Assembly: GCA_903911455.1 (NCBI GenBank)
Contig: CAIWDQ010000384.1
Coordinates: forward strand, 1-5,427
Reading direction: 5' to 3'
Length of the DNA stretch: 5,427 nucleotides
Source of the DNA: an uncultured bacterium
GTDB lineage: Bacteria; Bacteroidota; Bacteroidia; Bacteroidales; JACABE01
This document shows, in pieces, positions 1-5,427 of this stretch (within the stretch, counting starts at the first letter, position 1; every line of letters begins with the position of its first letter). Under the pieces are notes generated by a model. The model saw nothing but the letters and a program-made list of their open reading frames with translations. It ran no database searches and was not told the DNA's origin. The translations under genes were made by a program, and so were the position numbers.

Positions 1-1085
1 AAATAATTTAGAATAATCTAGTCTAAAACCATAAAATCCTATTCCTGCACCAAATGAATAATATGATTCACCGCCTTTTGATTCAAACTCTTCTATTCTA
101 CCTCCTCTTAATGAAAAGATCATGTTCTCCTTAATATTTAACTTGATTTCGGCTCCAAACTTATTAATAAAGTTGAATGAATTCATATAATTGTTATTTG
201 TCTTTAATTCAAATGAACCAAAATATCCTGAATAGGGTATCAACATTGAATTATTCCCTTTTTGAATTTCATTAATCCATCCAGATGATGTCGTTCCATA
301 AATCATCGGTGTAGTTAATACTATCGATTCAATTTGATAGGCTAAATTAAAGTTTAGAAATGATTTTTCTTTAATAATGATCTTATAAGATAACATTGTA
401 CCTGCAGATACATTTGTAGGAATATTATCTTCTGATTGTGTTTTTATATTTGAATAATAAATCTTAGGCCCTATATTTTGAGCCGTTATACCTAAATCCC
501 ATCTTAGATTTGATTTATTTGTTAAATAGAATTGTCTACGATAATCAATACCAAAATCGATTGATAAAGTAGTAAATGAAGGATTAAGATCTGGTGCCAA
601 ATCACACTTTATTATTTTTAGACCTAAACCTGCTGATAATTTTTCGGAAAAAGAATGAGCAAATCTAAAACTATGATAATATTCGAATGGTTTCGAAATT
701 AACTTATTATTATTATCAAAATGAATATCTCCATTTTTAAAATAATCAAATGAATAACCAAAAGTATTATTACTATCAATTGAATAATATATTCCTAAAT
801 TCCCTAGATAAGTTTTGGGATTATCTTTTGTCCAAGTCGAAATATTTGTAATAATCCCTACAGTTTTTTTATTTCTTGATAGCAATGCAGGATTTTGATA
901 TAAACCGGCATCATCGTAATCAACTGAAGATACGCATCCTATTTCGCCAAATCCGCCAATCTGAGGATTAGGATTTAGTATAAAATAGGTATAGTTGTTG
1001 TGGTTTGCTTATTAGAAATTGAAATTTGTGGGAAAGTTTCCAATGACATAAATATCAATATTATGAGAACAAGATATTTTTTCAT
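1..1085 (-). pseudogene. porV: PorV (LptO)-like type IX secretion outer-membrane protein, frameshifted and cut by the window edge
   Basis: PorV is an outer-membrane beta-barrel that binds the C-terminal sorting domain of T9SS cargo and shuttles it from the translocon to the PorU sortase. The start at 1085 gives a Sec signal peptide (MKKYLVLIILIFMSL, cleavage probably near residue 20), then TTTTIPI, and that frame stops at 975-977 after 36 codons. A second frame is open without a stop from 1008 down to position 1. It begins ILNPNPQIGGFGE, matching the family's N-terminal VPFL..I.PDAR.GG.GE block. It continues with YQNPALLS (like WNPAK), then IGPKIYYS...IPTNVSAG (repaired residues 205-229) and a C-terminal LRGGR...YSFGAGIGF.GFRLDYS (326-358), all PorV-like from memory. 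Repaired length is at least 362 residues, near the family's usual size, so only a short C-terminus is missing. PorV family membership is fairly secure. A PorV paralogue is possible, since the Asp-Ala-Arg of the usual block reads Asn-Pro-Gln here and no porU lies upstream. Confidence 0.72.
979..986 (-). other. Probable one-base deletion (frameshift site) in the porV-like gene
   Basis: On the minus strand the codons run ATA CCT ATT TTA TAC TAA, giving IPILY and a stop. The conserved continuation (ILNPNPQIGGFGE) is in the frame that requires one more base. Adding a single T to the TTTT run (plus-strand AAAA, 982-985) gives ATA CCT ATT TTT ATA CTA AAT CCT, that is IPIFILNP. This keeps both conserved halves at the spacing of the PorV VPFL..I.PD block. 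Two-base insertions elsewhere between 978 and 1008 would also explain the frame change but repair the motif less well. Whether this is a sequencing error, a fixed mutation or a slippage switch cannot be told from one copy. Confidence 0.7.
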
Positions 1086-1112
1086 AATGTTTGTTTATAT
1101 TATAACGCAAAA

Positions 1113-1120
1113 CAAACATA
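1113..1120 (-). promoter_or_regulatory. Bacteroidota -7 promoter box upstream of the porV-like gene
   Basis: The minus strand reads TATGTTTG, an exact match to the Bacteroidota -7 consensus TAnnTTTG, 27 bases ahead of the ATG. No good TTTG or TTG -33 element is visible 19-21 bases further upstream. The box suggests that the gene has its own promoter and is not only read through from the glycosyltransferase gene. Confidence 0.45.
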
Positions 1121-1237
1121 CAATATTATTTATTATAATTGAGAAAAGAAATATTTTTCCTATTATTAAAAAATACTAATATTTTCATTTTAAATACTAC
1201 TTAAAATTTGTAGCAAACTATAAAGAAGAGGTATGAG

Positions 1238-1257
1238 CTTGTAATATCTTCTACAAG
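1238..1257. repeat. Short inverted repeat (6-bp arms, 8-base loop)
   Basis: CTTGTA at 1238-1243 pairs exactly with TACAAG at 1252-1257 around an 8-base loop. It lies downstream of the glycosyltransferase stop on that gene's strand, but no U-run follows on either strand, so an intrinsic terminator is not supported. In DNA this AT-rich it could be chance. Confidence 0.3.
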
Positions 1258-1265
1258 TCGTAAAA

Positions 1266-1331
1266 AAACTTTCAAGATGACTTAAAGTGGATATTTGCTA
1301 CGTTTGAAACTTTTTTTATGACTTAAAGTGG
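1266..1331. repeat. Pair of 25-bp imperfect direct repeats, 41-bp period
   Basis: The copies lie at 1266-1290 and 1307-1331. Both start AAACTTT and end ATGACTTAAAGTGG, differing only in the four middle bases (CAAG versus TTTT), so 21 of 25 positions agree. Each is preceded by a CGT a few bases upstream. A further partial echo may exist: CTACAAGTCG at 1251-1260 resembles CTACTAGTCG at 1341-1350. It may be a decayed tandem repeat or a fragment of a dispersed repeat; no protein is encoded. Confidence 0.6.
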
Positions 1332-1373
1332 TAAAAAGGACTACTAGTCGCTAACATTTTCTTCCAAAAACTT

Positions 1374-1409
1374 AAATCACCAAATCACTAAATCGCCAAA
1401 TCACTAAAT
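1374..1409. repeat. Octamer tandem repeat, about 4.5 copies of AAATCACY
   Basis: Successive units on the plus strand are AAATCACC (1374), AAATCACT (1382), AAATCGCC (1390) and AAATCACT (1398), followed by a partial AAAT at 1406-1409. The last copies overlap the end of the glycosyltransferase gene: its TAG stop (1404-1406) lies inside the repeat and is followed at once by an in-frame TGA. Unit number could vary by slippage without altering the protein, because the repeat lies almost wholly past the stop. Confidence 0.75.
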
Positions 1410-2522
1410 TTCTTTCAAGAGATCATCTATAGCATCAATTTCAATTTGCTGATCATATTTTTCAATAGCTATTCTCTTAGCTTTTAAAGCTATAGTTTCA
1501 ACTTCGGTTTTATTATTTAATATCCAAATAAGTTTATTACAAAACTCGTCATGATTTTCATATTCAAACAACGAACCAAGTTTTCCATCCTGTAAAATCT
1601 CAGATGTTCCGCCCGATTTAGTTGCAATTATAGGTAATTGAGATAACATGGCCTCAATAGTTACCATGCCATAAGTTTCGCTATGAGATGCAAGCACAAA
1701 AATATCAACAGCATTATAAAACAAAGCTACATCTGCATTCGATTCCTTGATATGTACAACATCTTCAAGATTGTTATCTTTAACATATTTACAAATTTGT
1801 TCATAGTATTCAATTCCTTCAGGATCGTTAATAGTAGCAGAACCAACTATAAGTATCTCAATATTTATTCCTTTTTGCTTTAACTTCAGCAAACATTCAA
1901 CCAAAAATAATTGCCCTTTCTTTTTAGAAAACCTGCCAATAATTCCAATTAATGGAGCCTTTGGGGTAATGTTGAGTAATTGCAAGGCCTGTTGTTTTGT
2001 GTATTTCTTATAGGTAAATTTAGAAATATCCATACACAATGGAATAACTTTAACTCTATCGACAGGGAAATAAGTTCTTAATGCAATTTCATCCTTTAAA
2101 TATTGCAAAGGACTAATCCAATACTTAATAGTTTTGAAACGTAAGGTGTGAAAGATGTCTCTTTTATTAATGCCAATTTGCATGTGTTGCTGATAAATAA
2201 TAGTAAGATCTTTATCAAACAATATTTTTATCCACGCAACTACATCAATATCTTTATTGTCGAAAACGAAGATAGTATTAATATTTTTTTCTTTTAAAAA
2301 TAAACTTATCGCTTTCGCTGAATTAATATCAAAAAGTCTTTTAATGTTTTTAAGCAATAATGTCTCAGAAAAAACATGCTCTCCTTTTTTATATATAGTT
2401 GAATTCTTATTAGATATTAAAGATATTTGATACTCTTTTTCCGACAACAACTTTGCGAGTTTAAGAGTATTCATTTCTAAACCACCCCATCCGGTAGAAT
2501 TATTTATAAAAGCAATTTTCAT
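1404..2522 (-). CDS. GT4-family glycosyltransferase (GT-B fold)
   Basis: This 372-residue protein is a retaining glycosyltransferase of the GT4 type, which moves a sugar from a nucleotide-sugar donor onto a glycan or lipid acceptor at the cytoplasmic face. The N-terminal Rossmann half opens with MKIAFINNSTGWGGLE, whose glycine loop (11-16) is the usual GT4 acceptor-side loop. The linker region ends VKVIPLCMD (157-165). The C-terminal half begins with LIGIIGRFSKKKGQ (191-204), where Arg197 and Lys202 occupy the donor-phosphate-binding positions. It carries the EX7E signature in SHSETYGMVTIEAM (Glu282, Glu290) and then SGGTSEIL (303-310). Length is normal, there is no signal peptide or membrane segment, and the key residues are present, so it is probably active. 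Donor and acceptor cannot be read from the sequence. It stands alone, divergent from the propeller gene, with no other polysaccharide genes in view. Surface polysaccharide or lipopolysaccharide assembly is the likeliest role. Confidence 0.93.
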   Translation of the reverse strand: MKIAFINNSTGWGGLEMNTLKLAKLLSEKEYQISLISNKNSTIYKKGEHVFSETLLLKNIKRLFDINSAKAISLFLKEKNINTIFVFDNKDIDVVAWIKILFDKDLTIIYQQHMQIGINKRDIFHTLRFKTIKYWISPLQYLKDEIALRTYFPVDRVKVIPLCMDISKFTYKKYTKQQALQLLNITPKAPLIGIIGRFSKKKGQLFLVECLLKLKQKGINIEILIVGSATINDPEGIEYYEQICKYVKDNNLEDVVHIKESNADVALFYNAVDIFVLASHSETYGMVTIEAMLSQLPIIATKSGGTSEILQDGKLGSLFEYENHDEFCNKLIWILNNKTEVETIALKAKRIAIEKYDQQIEIDAIDDLLKEI

Positions 2523-2559
2523 TTACAAAAGAGTTCATTTGATATATGATTATAATTTG

Positions 2560-2567
2560 CAAAAATA
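2560..2567 (-). promoter_or_regulatory. Bacteroidota -7 promoter box upstream of the glycosyltransferase
   Basis: The minus strand reads TATTTTTG, an exact TAnnTTTG match, 37 bases before the ATG at 2522. No clear -33 element is visible at the expected distance. It faces away from the box at 2696-2703, making 2523-2726 a divergent promoter region. Confidence 0.42.
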
Positions 2568-2695
2568 GTTTAAATTATTATCTAAAATTGATATTAAGGA
2601 AAATTTAAGATTCTTAATAAGTAAACTCTAATAATAAATATTGTTTAGAAAACGTTAATTACTTAAATTATCAAGGATTTTAATTAAAAATGTTG

Positions 2696-2703
2696 TAATT
2701 TTG
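2696..2703 (+). promoter_or_regulatory. Bacteroidota -7 promoter box upstream of the secreted propeller gene
   Basis: TAATTTTG matches TAnnTTTG exactly and ends 23 bases before the ATG at 2727, a typical distance for a short leader in this phylum. The -33 region is AT-rich without a clear TTTG. The leader has no Shine-Dalgarno sequence and is A-rich before the ATG, which is normal for Bacteroidota and supports this start codon. Confidence 0.45.
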
Positions 2704-2726
2704 CATAAAATTTTCAAATCAAAATA

Positions 2727-5255
2727 ATGAAAGCTTATAAAATAATATTTCCTTTGCTATTACTATTAATCACTAGCACTATCAAAGCACAAACATGGGT
2801 TGATTTAATGCTTGATCCAAAAGTAAATTTCTATGATGTGCAAAGAGAATTTAATAATTACTGGAATGAAAGAGAAATTCCTCGTTCAAAAGGTTGGAAA
2901 CAATTTAAAAGATGGGAAGATTTTATGGGCCCAAGAGTATATCCTACAGGCGAAAGAATTGATAATGGAATTGCCTGGAGAGAATACTATAATTATATGA
3001 AAACACATGAAACAAGAGCATATACTTCTTCAAATTGGGTTGCTTTAGGCCCATTTTCTCCACCAATAGGTGGGGGAGAAGCTGGAAGAGTTAATTGTAT
3101 CGCTTTCCATCCTGGTAATTGGAATATTATTTATGCCGGTTCTCCAGGTGGAGGCTTATGGGTAACCAATGATGGAGCTATTTCCTGGTCACCACTTACT
3201 GATAGGCTTCCTGTAGTTGGAGTTTCTGATATTGTTGTTGATTATGTAAATCCTAGTACTATTTATATTGCAACAGGTGATGGGGATGGTAATGATACTT
3301 ATACAGTTGGAGTCTTAAAATCAACTGATGGAGGCCAAACTTTTAATCCAACAGGATTAACATGGCCCGTAAATATGAAAAGAGTTATTGGAAAGCTATT
3401 AATTAATCCTCAAAATCATAATTCATTATTTGCAGCCACTTCATATGGAGTACTTAAAACTAATGATGGTGGTGCTACCTGGCAAAATATGACTTTTGAT
3501 TTTACAAGAGATATATGTTTTAAACCTGGTGACACTACAATTGTATATGCAGCTACTAAAAATCTTTTATACAAATCAACTGATGGTGGAGCTCATTTTA
3601 GTTTCAGAACAATTCCTTTTGTTTATCCTCCAAGTAGGGTCGAAATAGCTGTTACACCAGCTAATCCTAACTATGTTTATGTCCTTAGTGGGAATAATAC
3701 TGATCAAAGTTTTGGGGGGATATACCGTTCAACAGATGCAGGAGAAACCTTTAGTGCAAGATCAGCTACACCTAATATTCTTGGGTGGTCTGCTGCAGGT
3801 AATGATACTGGTGGTCAGTCTTGGTATGATCTTTCTATAGCTGCTTCACAAACTAATGCCGAAGAAATATATGTTGGTGGTGTTAATATTTGGAAATCTA
3901 TAAATGGAGGTGTAAACTGGAATATTATTGCTCATTGGTATGGAGCTAATAACAAACCTTATGTTCATGCTGACATACATTGTTTAAGATATTCTCCGGG
4001 CAGTACATTATTTGCTGGCTCCGATGGAGGTGTTTCTAAAACGAGTGATGGAGGAAGTAGTTGGTCAACTGTTAATAATGGATTTTCTATTGGACAAATG
4101 TATCGTTTAAGTACATCAGTAACTAATCCTTCCGAAGTAATTACAGGATGGCAAGATAATGGTACTAATCTTTTAAATGGAACTTGGAAACGTGTAGTAG
4201 GTGGTGATGGTATGGATTGTTTAATTGACTATAGTAATTCAAATTATATGTATGCTTCATTACCTAATGGAAGTTTACAAGGTTCATCTGATGGTGGTAA
4301 TACTTTTAATAGCATTATGAATAATATTTCGCATGCTGATTCTGGTGCATGGGTTACACCAATAACTATACATCCAACAACTCCTCAAACTATTTATGCA
4401 GGATTTACTAATGTTTGGAAATCAACTAACAGAGGAGCGAATTGGACTAAGATATCATCTTTTAATAGTCCAAATTATTTAAAAACACTTGTAGTTGCTC
4501 CTACAAATCCTAATGTAATTTATGCAGCTACAGACAATGTAATAAATAAAACAACTGATGGTGGTGCAACATGGTCAGTTATTTCAAATGGTTTACCAAA
4601 CAATGTAGTTACTGGTATAACAGTTAGTTCAGCTAGTCCAAATGTTCTTTGGGTTACTATGTCAGGTTACAGTACAGGCCAAAAAGTGTATACTTCCAGA
4701 AATGGAGGCGTTTCTTGGAGTAATTATTCAGGAACACTACCTAATATTCCTGCTAATTGTATCAAATATGTTAACCAATCTAACGAAGCTTTGTATTTAG
4801 GTATGGATGTTGGTGTATATTATACTGATTCAACAATGAGTGACTGGGTGTTATATAATAATAATCTCCCTAATGTTATTATTGATGATCTTGAAATTAG
4901 TTATTCAACACATAAAATTAAAGTAGCTACTTTTGGAAGAGGATTATGGGAAACTCCAATGTGGACTGATCCTACTTCTATTAATGAAAATTCTAAAGAA
5001 GCAGTTTCTCTTTCAATTTATCCTTCACCTTCTAATGGTAAAGTTACGATTAATATTCCTGTTACATCTGATAAAGCACTTCTTAATATTTATAATTCAA
5101 TTGGTGCTACAATTATTTCTAAAGAAATTCAATTAAAAGATAATACTTACCAGATCGATGTCTCAGATCAGGCTGATGGTACTTATTTTATTAATTTAAA
5201 CATAAAAGGAAACCTATATAAGGCAAAATTTGTTAAAACGAGTGTTATTCATTAG
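2727..5255 (+). CDS. Secreted sortilin/BNR-like Asp-box beta-propeller protein with T9SS type A sorting domain
   Basis: This 842-residue protein has a Sec signal peptide (hydrophobic 6-17, cleavage likely after IKA at 21). A Bacteroidota-type linker rich in aromatic and basic residues follows (GWKQFKRWEDFMGPRVYPTG, 56-75). Then comes a long beta-propeller from about 104 to 745. I count eleven Asp boxes (S/T-x-D/N-x-G-x-x-W/F), starting at 147, 199, 245, 284, 335, 391, 439, 520, 566, 609 and 657. Family-typical blocks are GRVNCIAFHP (120-129), AGSPGGGLW (137-145), VHADIHCLRYSPG (413-425), WQDNGT (475-480) and ATFGRGLWETP (734-744). The C-terminus (about 761-842) is a type A sorting domain. The protein should therefore be exported by Sec and T9SS and anchored at, or released from, the cell surface. 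Asp boxes stabilise blades and are not catalytic. No sialidase active-site arginine triad could be assigned, so binding or adhesion is as likely as enzyme activity. The gene is complete. Confidence 0.92.
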   Translation: MKAYKIIFPLLLLLITSTIKAQTWVDLMLDPKVNFYDVQREFNNYWNEREIPRSKGWKQFKRWEDFMGPRVYPTGERIDNGIAWREYYNYMKTHETRAYTSSNWVALGPFSPPIGGGEAGRVNCIAFHPGNWNIIYAGSPGGGLWVTNDGAISWSPLTDRLPVVGVSDIVVDYVNPSTIYIATGDGDGNDTYTVGVLKSTDGGQTFNPTGLTWPVNMKRVIGKLLINPQNHNSLFAATSYGVLKTNDGGATWQNMTFDFTRDICFKPGDTTIVYAATKNLLYKSTDGGAHFSFRTIPFVYPPSRVEIAVTPANPNYVYVLSGNNTDQSFGGIYRSTDAGETFSARSATPNILGWSAAGNDTGGQSWYDLSIAASQTNAEEIYVGGVNIWKSINGGVNWNIIAHWYGANNKPYVHADIHCLRYSPGSTLFAGSDGGVSKTSDGGSSWSTVNNGFSIGQMYRLSTSVTNPSEVITGWQDNGTNLLNGTWKRVVGGDGMDCLIDYSNSNYMYASLPNGSLQGSSDGGNTFNSIMNNISHADSGAWVTPITIHPTTPQTIYAGFTNVWKSTNRGANWTKISSFNSPNYLKTLVVAPTNPNVIYAATDNVINKTTDGGATWSVISNGLPNNVVTGITVSSASPNVLWVTMSGYSTGQKVYTSRNGGVSWSNYSGTLPNIPANCIKYVNQSNEALYLGMDVGVYYTDSTMSDWVLYNNNLPNVIIDDLEISYSTHKIKVATFGRGLWETPMWTDPTSINENSKEAVSLSIYPSPSNGKVTINIPVTSDKALLNIYNSIGATIISKEIQLKDNTYQIDVSDQADGTYFINLNIKGNLYKAKFVKTSVIH
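5007..5252 (+). other. T9SS type A C-terminal sorting domain (protein region)
   Basis: Residues 761-842 of the propeller protein show the order expected of the type A domain. LSIYPSPSNGKVTINI (762-777) corresponds to the YPNPxxG block. It is followed by LLNIYNSIGATI (785-796), DVSDQADGTYFINL (811-824) and a basic end KAKFVK (832-837). PorV recognises this domain and PorU removes it. Two small departures are visible: PSP in place of the usual PNP, and about five residues (TSVIH) after the usual K-F-V-K ending. Confidence 0.88.
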
Positions 5256-5294
5256 GCTTTAAGTTTTTCATTATATCATTTTAAACTAATCATT

Positions 5295-5427
5295 ATGAGA
5301 AAAAACATTAATATTATCTGTATTTTTATTGTAAGCATTGCTTTATTTTCTTGCAAAAGCCATAAAGAAAAATATCAATCTGTAACTGATCGTATTGTTT
5401 TTGATACAAAGATATTAAATGTTGATC
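5295..5427 (+). CDS. Putative lipoprotein, N-terminal fragment cut by the window edge
   Basis: Only 44 codons are visible. The start MRKNINIICIFIVSIALFSC gives two basic residues, a hydrophobic stretch and a lipobox ending LFSC, so Cys20 would be lipidated by the Lgt/LspA pathway. The mature part begins CKSHKEKYQSVTDRIVF, too short to name a family. The residues after the cysteine do not clearly match a Bacteroidota surface-export signal, so which membrane face it occupies is open. The gene starts 39 bases after the propeller gene on the same strand, with no obvious terminator or exact TAnnTTTG box between them. Co-transcription with the propeller gene is plausible. Confidence 0.75.
   Translation, partial: MRKNINIICIFIVSIALFSCKSHKEKYQSVTDRIVFDTKILNVD

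Larger units (their letters stand above)
1086..1403. other. Gene-free spacer between the glycosyltransferase and porV-like genes
   Basis: This 318-base stretch separates two genes on the minus strand. It holds the -7 box at 1113-1120, a hairpin-capable inverted repeat (1238-1257), two copies of a 25-bp direct repeat (1266-1331) and an octamer tandem repeat at its edge. I see no convincing small gene and no RNA gene. The gap is large for an operon, so the flanking genes are probably separate transcription units. Confidence 0.6.

Noticed and set aside
1238..1257. Hairpin as a transcription terminator for the glycosyltransferase
   Set aside because: The stem is only 6 bp and AT-rich, the loop is 8 bases, it sits about 150 bases past the stop codon, and no U-run follows on the minus strand.
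1374..1409. Possible CRISPR-like array at the octamer repeats
   Set aside because: The units are 8 bases and directly adjacent, without unique spacers, so this is a simple tandem repeat.
1683..1883. Plus-strand open frame of 66 codons starting MRCKHKNINSI
   Set aside because: It lies wholly antisense to the conserved C-terminal half of the glycosyltransferase, has a low-complexity Ile/Asn/Phe-rich composition and no promoter box. It is a shadow of the real gene.
2605..2617. TTAAG-ATT-CTTAA inverted repeat between the divergent genes
   Set aside because: The arms are five bases of nearly pure A/T with a 3-base loop, expected by chance in this composition. It has no clear relation to either promoter box.
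4933..5136. Plus-strand open frame of 67 codons, rich in Leu and Ile
   Set aside because: It lies out of frame inside the sorting-domain end of the propeller gene, and its hydrophobic look comes from the AT-rich codons of the real frame. No independent start signal is visible.
2727..5255. Sialidase (neuraminidase) call based on BNR/Asp boxes
   Set aside because: Asp boxes are structural and shared by many propellers. I could not place the arginine triad or the other catalytic residues of sialidases, and the conserved blocks fit the sortilin-like Bacteroidota family better.

Overview
The window looks like chromosomal DNA from an AT-rich, gliding-type or anaerobic member of the Bacteroidota. 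Three things point there. The genes belong to the type IX secretion system (T9SS) world, which is essentially confined to that phylum. There is a T9SS type A C-terminal sorting domain and a PorV-like outer-membrane protein. The Bacteroidota -7 promoter box (TAnnTTTG) sits just upstream of three gene starts, in place of Shine-Dalgarno sites. The exact genus cannot be read from the sequence.

Layout. Positions 1-1085 (minus strand) hold a PorV/LptO-like T9SS outer-membrane beta-barrel gene. It runs off the left edge and is broken by an apparent one-base deletion near 979-986. Positions 1086-1403 are a gene-free spacer with a probable promoter, a degenerate 25-bp direct repeat and an octamer tandem repeat that swallows the stop codon of the next gene. 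Positions 1404-2522 (minus strand) hold a GT4-type glycosyltransferase. Positions 2523-2726 are a divergent promoter region. Positions 2727-5255 (plus strand) hold a large secreted Asp-box (sortilin/BNR-like) beta-propeller protein ending in a T9SS sorting domain. From 5295 (plus strand) a short lipoprotein gene begins and is cut by the right edge.

How the parts fit. In the T9SS, cargo crosses the inner membrane by Sec and the outer membrane through the T9SS translocon. PorV carries it by its C-terminal domain to the PorU sortase, which attaches it to A-type lipopolysaccharide. The window therefore contains a probable cargo protein and a probable cargo-shuttle homologue, plus a glycosyltransferase that could act in surface polysaccharide synthesis. 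The functional link is inference: the genes are not one operon, and PorV normally serves many cargos. I see no CRISPR array, RNA gene, complete insertion sequence or clearly new system. The best lead is the porV-like frameshift, which a single extra T in a T-run would repair exactly.
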